From CANJQH01 sp031368515 (GTDB lineage: Bacteria; Chloroflexota; Anaerolineae; J036; Brachytrichaceae), in contig JANMNW010000277.1 of assembly GCA_031368515.1 (NCBI GenBank), forward strand, positions 1 to 23,077: a DNA stretch of 23,077 nucleotides, read 5' to 3'. Every line of letters begins with the position of its first letter. The first letter of the stretch is position 1. The notes beneath the pieces are model-generated. The model was not told the origin of the DNA, did not search any database, and was given only the letters and a program-made list of their open reading frames with translations. This document shows, piece after piece, positions 15,922 through 23,022 of this stretch. Both the position numbers and the translations under genes were made by a program.

Positions 15922-16728
15922 TTGGTTCTTCTGCATTGGCTTTTCCTCGCCGCGCTGCACATCCTGGCTGGCGGCATCTTCTTCGAAGCCCTGATTCTGC
16001 GCCGCGCGCAGCCACGCAGCTCAGCGCGGCTTCGCGCGCTCTCATGGGCGCTGATCGGCGTCTTTGTCCTGGCGCCGCTGCTCTTTATCGGGCGCACCGA
16101 CGCCTTCGCCGACCCGCGCTGGACGTACCTGACCTGGGCGCGCGTTGGCATTGCGCTGGCCCTGGTCTTCCTGCTGCAGCGCCGAACGCACACCTCTCCC
16201 GCCGGCGCCGTGCTCGCCCTCGCCTTGCTCGGCACGCAAGCGGCTTTGTCACGTTCAGCCACACCGGCTGGCTCATTGCCGCAAGCGCTGGGGGATTGGC
16301 TGCACTTGGCCCTGTCGTCGGCCTGGCTGGGCGGCCTCGCCATGCTGCTGATCACCTTGCATTTCGAGCAGCCAACACTCGCCGAAAGCGCCGCGCTCGT
16401 CAGCCGCTTCAGCGCGCTCGCCACGTTCTGTGTGGCGGGTCTGGCCCTCGGCGGCATCGCGCAAGCGGCGCAATTTCTGCCCGACATTGCAGCTTTGCTG
16501 ACCACCGCGTTCGGCCGGGCGCTCACAATGAAACTGATTCTGTTTGCGGCCTTGCTGGGGTTCGGTGCCTACCATTCGCAAATCGTCGCGCCACAGATGC
16601 GCCGCCAATCTTTGCGCGCGAGCGAAGCCGATGCCGGGCTGTTGCGCGCGTTTCACCGCACTCTGGCGGCCGAAGCGCTGGTCGGCGCCGCGTTGCTCAT
16701 CGCCGTCGTCGCGCTCAAAGCAGCGTGA
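15922..16728 (+). CDS. CopD-like integral membrane protein
   Basis: 268 aa with about eight hydrophobic helices. LLHWLFLAALHILAGGIFF at the N-terminus and ALGDWLHLALSSAWLGGLAML in the middle carry the His-containing helix pattern of CopD/YcnJ-type proteins ('D..Hl..a..WlGgl'). AFGRALTMKLILFAALLGFGAYHSQIVAPQM near the C-terminus matches the family's end. These inner-membrane proteins are linked with copper import or tolerance. No CopC or other copper gene is seen, so the role is tentative. The start is TTG 15922, the first usable codon before the first helix. No ribosome binding site is visible and the exact start is uncertain. The 3' end overlaps the convergent ABC permease gene by 14 nt. Confidence 0.75.
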   Translation: MVLLHWLFLAALHILAGGIFFEALILRRAQPRSSARLRALSWALIGVFVLAPLLFIGRTDAFADPRWTYLTWARVGIALALVFLLQRRTHTSPAGAVLALALLGTQAALSRSATPAGSLPQALGDWLHLALSSAWLGGLAMLLITLHFEQPTLAESAALVSRFSALATFCVAGLALGGIAQAAQFLPDIAALLTTAFGRALTMKLILFAALLGFGAYHSQIVAPQMRRQSLRASEADAGLLRAFHRTLAAEALVGAALLIAVVALKAA

Positions 16729-18319
16729 CCCCCGCAGCCTCGCCCGCCAGCCGCTCGACCAGCCACGCGCCGGCCGCGGTAACGAGCATCAATAGCACGC
16801 TCATTGCCATGGCCTGCCCATAGTTCAATGCGCCGGGCTGACTGAGAAAACGAAAAATTGCCACCGGCAGCGTCGGCCACTCGGGCCGGCTGATTAGCAA
16901 CGCCGCGCCAAATTCACCCAACGAAATGCTGAATGCAAATACAGCGCCAGCCGCCAGCACCGGCGCCATCAACGGCAGCTCGATCGAGCGAACGACGCGC
17001 CAGCCGCTCGCGCCTTCGCTGGCCGCCGCCTCGCGCAACTGCGGGTCCAGCGCCCGCAGCGCAGGCAAAACTGCGCGCACAAAAAACGGCAGCGCAATCA
17101 TGGTGTGCGCCAACGGCAGCAGCAACGGCGAGGCGCGCAAATCCAGCGGGGGCCGATCGAAGCCCACGAAGTAGCCCAAGCCCAGCGTGATCGCGCTGGT
17201 GCCTATCGGCAACAACAACAGCGCCTCTCCCACCCGCCCGGCTGGCGAACGTCGGGCCAGCGCATACGCCAAAGGCAGCCCCAGCGCCGTTGCCAGCAGC
17301 GTCGTCAACGTCGCAAACGCAAGCGAATTGCCCGCAGCGACCAGCGGCGGATCGAAGAAAAACGAATTGCGCGTGTTCGTGCCCAGCGCCCGGTAGTAGG
17401 CCAGCGGATCACCCTCAGGCGCAATTGAGCGCCACACCATCGACAGCAAAGGCAGCCCGATTAGCAGCGCAATCATCGCCAGCACACCGGTCACCAAAAG
17501 CCGTTCGCCCGGCGCGCGCGCCGGGCGGCGCAGATCGACTCCGGAATTTTCTACGCCGGCCAGCTCCTGCAATCGCGACGACACCACACCCAGCGCCAGC
17601 GTAACAACAAGTTGCAGCAGCGCCAGCGATGTGGACACATCCAACCGCAACAGCTGCGCGGTCGATTGATAGATCGCAACTTCGAGCGTGGCATGCTGAA
17701 TGCCGCCCAGCAACAAGATCACCCCGAAACTGGTAAATGTGAACAGAAAAGTCAGCGCCGCCGCCGCGCCAATCGCCGGCAGCGCCAGCGGCAAGGTCAC
17801 ATGGCGCAACACTTGCCAGCGGCCGGCGCCGTCGACGCGCGCGGCTTCTTCAATCTGCGCATCGGCATTCGCCAGAAACCCACCCACCACGCGCAGCACC
17901 AGGCCCGCGTTGTAAAACACATGCGCCAGCAAGATCGCGCCGAGCGTGCCGATGAGCCGCGGCCCAAGCAGCGCGTTAAACGCCGCCGCCACCACAACCG
18001 TGGGCATCACAAACGGCGTCACGGCCAGCGCCCGCCATAGGCCTTGGGCGGCGAAGCGATAGCGCGCAAACACAAGCGCCGCAGGCAATCCCGCCAGCAA
18101 GGTCAGCCCGGTCGAGAGCAGCGCCTGCCACACGCTGAAGCCAAGCACGCGCAAATGGGCCGGGTTGCTCATCACAGTCAACGGATTTTCGCCGCCGCTC
18201 AAAATGCCCGGCGCAAAGCTCAGCCGCGCAATCGCCACAAGCGGGACGATGTAGAACAACGCGTAAAAAATCACGGCGGGCAGTGCAAGCGCAAACCCTG
18301 GCCGCGATTTCGTGCTCAC
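16715..18319 (-). CDS. Two-domain ABC transporter permease (ThiP/FbpB-like)
   Basis: 534 aa with about twelve helices in two homologous BPD-type permease halves. Each half has an EAA loop that contacts the ATPase: EEAARVDGAGRWQVLRHVTLPLALPAI (about residues 175-200) and REAAASEGASGWRVVRSIELPLMAPVL (about 440-465). This fused architecture occurs in thiamine (ThiP), ferric iron (FbpB/SfuB) and related importers. The ATPase and the binding protein are not in the window, so the substrate is unknown. The GTG start at 18319 overlaps the selD stop (GTGA), so it is translationally coupled to selD. A link with selenium supply is an inference from this coupling only. Confidence 0.88.
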   Translation of the reverse strand: MSTKSRPGFALALPAVIFYALFYIVPLVAIARLSFAPGILSGGENPLTVMSNPAHLRVLGFSVWQALLSTGLTLLAGLPAALVFARYRFAAQGLWRALAVTPFVMPTVVVAAAFNALLGPRLIGTLGAILLAHVFYNAGLVLRVVGGFLANADAQIEEAARVDGAGRWQVLRHVTLPLALPAIGAAAALTFLFTFTSFGVILLLGGIQHATLEVAIYQSTAQLLRLDVSTSLALLQLVVTLALGVVSSRLQELAGVENSGVDLRRPARAPGERLLVTGVLAMIALLIGLPLLSMVWRSIAPEGDPLAYYRALGTNTRNSFFFDPPLVAAGNSLAFATLTTLLATALGLPLAYALARRSPAGRVGEALLLLPIGTSAITLGLGYFVGFDRPPLDLRASPLLLPLAHTMIALPFFVRAVLPALRALDPQLREAAASEGASGWRVVRSIELPLMAPVLAAGAVFAFSISLGEFGAALLISRPEWPTLPVAIFRFLSQPGALNYGQAMAMSVLLMLVTAAGAWLVERLAGEAAGVTLL

Positions 18320-19368
18320 TTCACCACGGCCAGGCCGCTGCCCTGCCGCACTTCGCCGATGATCCACGCATCCTGTTTGCGCCGCCGCAGCTCGTCCACC
18401 AGCGCGTCGGCATGCGCGGCCGGGACTGGGATGAGCAACCCGCCGCTGGTCTCGGGATCGAAGATCATCATGCGCTGCCAGTCTTTGATGAGCCGGTCAA
18501 ATTTGACATGCGCTTCGACCGCGGCTTTGTTGGTGCTGGCGCCGCCGGGAAATATCCATTGCTCGCCGTATTCAAGCGCGCCGGGCAAGAACGGGATGGC
18601 GTTGTAGTAAAACGCAAACAATGCGCCGGCTTGCGCGGCCATTTCCTGCGCATGCCCGAGCAGGCCAAAACCCGTGATATCCGTGCCGCCGCGCGCGCGC
18701 ATGGCGCGGGCGGCGCGGCCGGCCTCGCGGTTTAGCTGCGACATGCTGGCGATCGCCGCGTCAACATGCTCGGCTTTGGCCTTGTCCTGCTTGAGCGCGG
18801 TGGTGATCACACCGGCGCCGAGCGGCTTGGTCAATACCAGCGCATCGCCCGGCCGCGCGCCGCCTTTGGCCATCACTTCCGCAGGGTGAATCAATCCGAC
18901 CACGCACAAGCCGTATTTCGGCTCCTTGTCCTTGATTGTGTGGCCGCCGATGATCGCCGCGCCGGCTTCGGCGACTTTGTCCGCGCCGCCGCGCAAAATG
19001 TCACTGATGATTTCGGCCGGCAGATCTTCCGGCAGCGCGGCGATGTTCAGGGCAAACAGCACTTCGCCGCCCATCGCATACACATCGCTCATCGCGTTGG
19101 CGGCGGCGATGGCTCCGTAGCTGTAGGCGTCGTCGACGACAGGCGTGAAGAAATCCACCGTGGTCACGATCGCCTGTTCGTCGTTCAAGCGATAGACCGC
19201 GGCGTCGTCCGGCTGCGCCAACCCCACCAGCACGTTCGGGTTTTGCGATGCCGGAAAGCGATTCTGAAGCGGCTGCAACACGGCAGCCAGCATCTCAGCG
19301 CTCAGTTTGCCCGCTCACCCCGCGCACGAAGCGAGCGCGGTGAGTTTGATCTTGCGTCCGGTGGACAT
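18316..19368 (-). CDS. selD: Selenide, water dikinase, itself a selenoprotein (UGA-encoded Sec18)
   Basis: 350 aa when the in-frame TGA at 19317-19315 is read as selenocysteine. It makes selenophosphate from selenide and ATP for Sec-tRNA synthesis and tRNA selenation. The N-terminus reads LTALASCAG-U-AGKL. U18 and K21 match the catalytic Cys17/Lys20 spacing of E. coli SelD, and SCAGUA is the form seen in Sec-containing SelD proteins. Then come MSDVYAMGG, IIGGHTIKDKEPKYGL, TKPLGAGVI, TDITGFGLLGHAQEMA and ETSGGLLIPV, all SelD signatures. Starting at the first ATG after the stop (19293) would delete the active site. ATG 19368 has TACAAT 7 nt upstream. A SECIS-like hairpin follows the UGA. The gene is coupled to the ABC permease (GTGA). 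Confidence 0.92.
19271..19288 (-). promoter_or_regulatory. Candidate bacterial SECIS hairpin of selD
   Basis: On the minus strand, beginning 26 nt after the UGA, GGCUGC pairs with GCAGCC around the 6-nt loop CGUGUU. The loop has a G among its first two bases, a known feature of bacterial SECIS loops read by SelB. The stem can be lengthened by pairing CUGA (upstream) with UCAG (downstream), with internal loops. It lies within the coding sequence, as expected in bacteria. Confidence 0.6.
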
Positions 19369-19375
19369 GGGCGTG

Positions 19376-19381
19376 ATTGTA
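19376..19381 (-). promoter_or_regulatory. -10-like hexamer of leaderless selD
   Basis: TACAAT on the minus strand lies 7 nt before ATG 19368, the same spacing as at mtnP and the DUF3800 gene. It supports the upstream start that includes the UGA codon. No clear -35 is seen. Confidence 0.5.
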
Positions 19382-19652
19382 CTGGCCCTCACTCGCCGCA
19401 GCTGGCGAAAGGCATGTCGCGCTGCAGCAGCATCGACGCCAGGCGGCCGGGCCGATCCCGAAAGGGTTGCCCGCGCAACTCGGCGTTGGATTGTCATGGT
19501 CGAATTTTAGGCGCTATGAGCGTGCTCTGAGATCGCGCAGTGAACCCTTGTCGGTGCGTCGATGTGTTGCAGAAGTGGCGCTTGGGCAGCGACAGTCAGT
19601 CGTAGGAATAGCGCATGCGCGTTGTTGTAGTCTGTGCGCGAGCAAAAACACT

Positions 19653-20276
19653 ATGAAAACATTTCGTAACATAGGAATAGGCATTGGCGCCGCGCTTTGG
19701 GCAGTGTTGGGTTGGGGGGTGCTGACGCACGCCGCCGCGCTTGACAGTGTGCCGGTCAAAACTCTGACAGCCACTCCAGCTGCGATCGCGATCATGGCCG
19801 ACGACGCGACATCCTCGACGATCACATCAACCCAATCCATCTCGCGCGTCAATCCGGTTGCGATTGCGATCTCGGCCCACTACACCCTGCCGGTGACGCA
19901 AGTTGTGGCGCTGCACAACTCGGGTTATGGCTATGGCGAGATCGTGAAGCTGTTTCAATTCGCGCTTGTCTCGGGTAAGAGCGTGACAGAGGTACAGCAG
20001 ATGCGCGAATCCGGAATGGGCTGGGGTCAGATTTCCAAGGCGCTCAATCTGCCGCGTGGCGCAGGCAAAGTATCGATAGGCACGATCATGCGCGCGCATA
20101 AACGCACGCCCGGCGGGCAAGGGGCTCAAAAACCGTCAGCGGACCACAAGGTTAAGCCCAAGGTGGTCAAACCAAAAGGCAATGGCAACGTCAATCGCAG
20201 GACGGTCTCGCGCGTCAAATCGCGCGTGACGGCGCCGAAAGGCGTCAAGCCGGCCAGGGCGAAGAAAGGACGTTAG
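19653..20276 (+). CDS. Secreted protein with paired GYGYGEI/GMGWGQI segments and a basic tail
   Basis: 207 aa. A signal peptide or N-terminal anchor (residues 1-30: KTFRNIGIGIGAALWAVLGWGV then a Thr/Ala-rich stretch) indicates export. The middle (about residues 75-135) holds an alpha-helical unit: VVALHNSGYGYGEIVKLFQFAL, then SGKSVTEVQQMRESGMGWGQISKALNLP. This 'r..G.GWG.Ia.al.l' motif I associate with exported Chloroflexota proteins of unknown function. The C-terminal 60 residues are very basic (Lys, Arg, Pro, Val). ATG 19653 is the only start that places the signal peptide correctly. The gene is monocistronic, with no clear ribosome binding site. No enzymatic motif is seen; it may bind nucleic acid or cell-wall polymer. 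Confidence 0.7.
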   Translation: MKTFRNIGIGIGAALWAVLGWGVLTHAAALDSVPVKTLTATPAAIAIMADDATSSTITSTQSISRVNPVAIAISAHYTLPVTQVVALHNSGYGYGEIVKLFQFALVSGKSVTEVQQMRESGMGWGQISKALNLPRGAGKVSIGTIMRAHKRTPGGQGAQKPSADHKVKPKVVKPKGNGNVNRRTVSRVKSRVTAPKGVKPARAKKGR

Positions 20277-20363
20277 CGCGGAATTCGTGCATCAATCGGC
20301 TCGTGGGCGGTCCACGCAGCCGTGTCTGTGCGCGCCGCTAATCTTCCTGCAATACAGCCCGGC

Positions 20364-20369
20364 TAAAAT
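20364..20369 (+). promoter_or_regulatory. -10-like hexamer of trxB
   Basis: TAAAAT lies 9 nt before the trxB ATG, without an intervening Shine-Dalgarno, which fits a leaderless transcript. The -35 region is not convincing. Confidence 0.4.
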
Positions 20370-20378
20370 AACCGCCCT

Positions 20379-21299
<921 letters not shown>

Positions 21300-21383
21300 A
21301 ACGGATGTTTTAAACACATTCTGTGATTGGGTGGCTGGCATCTGGTCTCATCTAGTTCTAACCCGGCAAGATATACTTGGAAT

Positions 21384-21483
21384 AGCAGCGTCAGCCGAAA
21401 AGTCACCCTTCTGGTGAGGAAGTCCGGGTTACCGGAATAGGCTGTTCCGCCGCCCCGCTGTAAAGAGGGCGGCACTTTTTTTT
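21384..21483 (+). ncRNA. Candidate structured RNA (three-way junction plus intrinsic terminator)
   Basis: About 100 nt with nested pairings: CAGCC (21392-21396) with GGCTG (21440-21444) encloses two hairpins, TCACC/GGTGA (21403-21407/21413-21417, 5-nt loop) and TCCGG/CCGGA (21423-21427/21432-21436, loop GTTA). It ends in a strong intrinsic terminator. CAGCG (21386-21390) can also pair with CGCTG (21456-21460) in the terminator loop, either as a pseudoknot or as a switch. TATACT at 21372-21377 could be its -10, but no good -35 is seen. No + strand gene follows, so it is not an ordinary leader. It may be a separate small RNA or a trxB 3' UTR element. Its end lies 4 nt from the end of the convergent DUF3800 gene. 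Confidence 0.5.
21449..21483 (+). terminator. Intrinsic terminator downstream of trxB / end of the candidate RNA
   Basis: GCCGCCC (21449-21455) pairs with GGGCGGC (21467-21473) around an 11-nt loop and is followed by AC and eight T (21476-21483). This is a clear rho-independent terminator on the + strand. Confidence 0.88.
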
Positions 21484-21486
21484 GCC

Positions 21487-22089
21487 TCACGTCGCCGCAT
21501 ACACGCCTTTGCGTTGGGCACGATTTCGACAGACCAATGCCTCCTCTTGGCCTTGTTCCGCCTCGCGCACGAGTCCGGCAAATGCATCAGCAAGGCGGAT
21601 CAATGCGTGACTTTCATCACGAGCCTGATGAATACGCCGAACGCGCACGCCAAGCTTCCGCAGCTCGTTGGCGTATTCAGTCTGCTTCGTTCTACTGATA
21701 CCATCGATAAAAATATCCGAGGTGTACTCATCATGATCCGGCCGATGCGCGACGATGGCCTTTGTGATGCTCAGGATCGTGCGCATGTCATAGTCGATGC
21801 TCGTGGCCATGCGGAATGTCGAGATACTCAGCGCGTTGCGGAAATGCTCGTGCTCGATGACCAATTTGACGTAAGTCATCCGGCTCTCCCGGCCGCAAGA
21901 ATTCCATTTGCGACGGCGTTTTCCACTTGCGTTCTCAAACTCAAGGCAAAGCTCCTCGGCGATTTCACGACGGTCGTCTTGAAAAACGGCGCTGGCAACC
22001 ACAAATATGTGCTCCTTTGTAGGATGCGTGGCTGTATGTTGGCCGGATTCATCCACATAGCAATACAGCTTGACCAACTTGCCTGCCAT
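21487..22089 (-). CDS. DUF3800 domain protein
   Basis: 200 aa from ATG 22089. The N-terminus KLVKLYCYVDESGQ carries the hallmark YxDESG of DUF3800 (Asp13, Glu14). DIFIDGISR lies in the middle, and ESHALIRLADAFAGLVREAE (Asp168) matches the family's C-terminal 'S...iqlAD..aG' motif. The spaced acidic residues suggest an RNase H-like fold, with nuclease activity suspected but not shown here. TATACT lies 7 nt before ATG 22089, like other leaderless starts. The frame is open upstream to 22242, but without the family match. It looks less GC-rich than the core genes nearby and sits beside a toxin-antitoxin operon, consistent with an accessory segment. The family is recognised, but its function is not established. 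Confidence 0.85.
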   Translation of the reverse strand: MAGKLVKLYCYVDESGQHTATHPTKEHIFVVASAVFQDDRREIAEELCLEFENASGKRRRKWNSCGRESRMTYVKLVIEHEHFRNALSISTFRMATSIDYDMRTILSITKAIVAHRPDHDEYTSDIFIDGISRTKQTEYANELRKLGVRVRRIHQARDESHALIRLADAFAGLVREAEQGQEEALVCRNRAQRKGVYAAT

Positions 22090-22096
22090 CAGAATA

Positions 22097-22102
22097 AGTA
22101 TA
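22097..22102 (-). promoter_or_regulatory. -10-like hexamer of the DUF3800 gene
   Basis: TATACT on the minus strand lies 7 nt before the ATG at 22089. It is a near-consensus -10 at leaderless spacing and supports this start over the longer open frame. Confidence 0.5.
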
Positions 22103-22246
22103 GCTGCCGCCATGCGCAGATCGGACAATGACAGGCAGGCCGCATGACACCGCCGCGCCGAGCGTGAAGCATCGTTGTGCGCCGTGTTTGGCATTTCGAG
22201 AAATTTCTCGCGGGGCACCATTAGGCGGCAGGGGTTTGCCATAAAA

Positions 22247-22277
22247 GGTCGGCTGGAGAAATCCAGCCGGCCTTTTT
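22247..22277 (+). terminator. Intrinsic terminator between the DUF3800 gene and vapBC
   Basis: An 11-bp stem (22247-22257 with 22262-22272, one G-U pair) with loop GAAA is followed by TTTTTATTTT on the + strand. The minus strand also has a short T-run (TTTT), so it may act both ways. No + strand gene lies upstream within 900 bp, so what it terminates is unclear. It may insulate the vapBC promoter that starts 7 nt further on. Confidence 0.8.
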
Positions 22278-22283
22278 ATTTTC

Positions 22284-22321
22284 TTGACAACGACTCGGCT
22301 GGTGCTATTATTACATGTAAT
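22284..22321 (+). promoter_or_regulatory. Sigma-70-type promoter and operator-like palindrome of vapBC
   Basis: TTGACA (22284-22289), a 16-nt spacer and TATTAT (22306-22311) form a strong promoter. The 12-bp perfect palindrome ATTACATGTAAT (22310-22321) overlaps the -10 end and stops 2 nt before the antitoxin ATG. It is well placed as the operator for autoregulation by the antitoxin or toxin-antitoxin complex. Confidence 0.75.
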
Positions 22322-22323
22322 CC

Positions 22324-22623
22324 ATGAATTACGAGCAAAAGCACAGAATCATCGAATCCACCAAAACGCAGGATCGAGGCGTAGTCACGATCCCGGAATC
22401 GGTGCGCGAAAAGCTCGGCATCAAAAAAGGCACCACGGTCCTGTTCGTCGAAAACGAAAAGGGCAACATCGAGATCCGCACCCTTGAAGCTGAGACCATC
22501 GACATGCTGGACGAGATCGGCAATGTTTTGCGCGAGAAAGGCGTCACCATGGATCAATGGCTGGCTGAGGGACGCAAAAACCGCAAACAGCTATTTGACG
22601 ATATGTATCCCGACCTCGCCTGA
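22324..22623 (+). CDS. AbrB/SpoVT-domain antitoxin (VapB-like)
   Basis: 99 aa. Residues about 12-52 form a swapped-hairpin AbrB domain: STKTQDRGVVTIPESVREKLGIKKGTTVLFVENEKGNIEIR. The 'tiP..vRekLgi..G..v' signature is clear. The C-terminal half is acidic and helical (AETIDMLDEIGNVLREKG, then MYPDLA) and would wrap around the toxin. It precedes a PIN-domain gene by 3 nt, the standard vapBC order. It binds DNA as a dimer and probably represses its own promoter through the ATTACATGTAAT palindrome just upstream. Confidence 0.9.
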   Translation: MNYEQKHRIIESTKTQDRGVVTIPESVREKLGIKKGTTVLFVENEKGNIEIRTLEAETIDMLDEIGNVLREKGVTMDQWLAEGRKNRKQLFDDMYPDLA

Positions 22624-22626
22624 CCC

Positions 22627-23022
22627 ATGCGGTTGTTCGTTGACTCCAGCATTTTGTTTTCGGCGTGTTACTCCAAAACAGGTGGCGCGCGTGAGTTGAT
22701 CCGGCTGGCGATCAAGGGGCAAGTCGAGCTATTTGTAAGTGACTATGTCTTCGCTGAAACGGAAAAGAATCTGGCCGACGGCGCTTCACGCGGACTCGGC
22801 GTACTCCGATACCTGCGTACGCGGGATTTTTGGCGAATGGTGACCATCACAAAACCTGATGTAGTCGCCGCAATTGACGCTGTCGCGGACAGACTCGACG
22901 CTCCCATCGTCGCGGCTGCCCGGGCCGCCAAGGTTGACTACTTGCTCAGCTTTGACCGCAAACATTTGCACACGCGTTCTTGTTGTCCGCGGCAGAGTAA
23001 AACCGGCTCTCCGCAAAATTAG
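22627..23022 (+). CDS. PIN-domain toxin (VapC-like ribonuclease)
   Basis: 131 aa. The PIN-fold acidic residues are present: Asp6 (LFVDSSIL), Glu44 (VFAETEKNL), Asp91 (RLDAPIVAAARAAKVDYLLSF) and Asp110 (SFDRKHL). This fits a Mg-dependent single-strand RNase that cleaves tRNA or rRNA and is held inactive by the antitoxin encoded upstream. After the last motif, the final 16 residues (TRSCCPRQSKTGSPQN) do not look like the usual 'G..i.tP.efl' PIN ending. A small 3' frameshift or simple divergence is possible, but the catalytic core is complete. Confidence 0.88.
   Translation: MRLFVDSSILFSACYSKTGGARELIRLAIKGQVELFVSDYVFAETEKNLADGASRGLGVLRYLRTRDFWRMVTITKPDVVAAIDAVADRLDAPIVAAARAAKVDYLLSFDRKHLHTRSCCPRQSKTGSPQN

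Noticed and set aside
16715..16728. Two convergent gene pairs each overlapping by 14 nt (1997-2010 and 16715-16728)
   Set aside because: Such short tail-to-tail overlaps are common. The equal length is taken as coincidence.
19293..19293. ATG at 19293 as the selD start
   Set aside because: It would remove the Sec/Cys-Lys active-site segment. The in-frame upstream sequence through the UGA matches SelD, with a leaderless promoter before ATG 19368.
19369..19652. Possible tRNA-Sec (selC) or other gene between selD and the secreted protein
   Set aside because: No T-loop (GGTTCGA) consensus or acceptor stem was found on either strand. These 284 nt show only the selD -10 element.
21410..21440. Similarity of GAGGAAGTCCGGG to the conserved 5' motif of RNase P RNA (GAGGAAAGTCCGGGC)
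   Set aside because: The candidate RNA is only about 100 nt, one A of the motif is missing, and none of the other RNase P conserved regions is present.
21411..21475. Cobalamin-riboswitch-like words (GGTG..AAGTCC, CCGC..CTGTAA)
   Set aside because: The B12 box and the GCCACTG element are absent and no + strand gene follows. The resemblance is probably chance.
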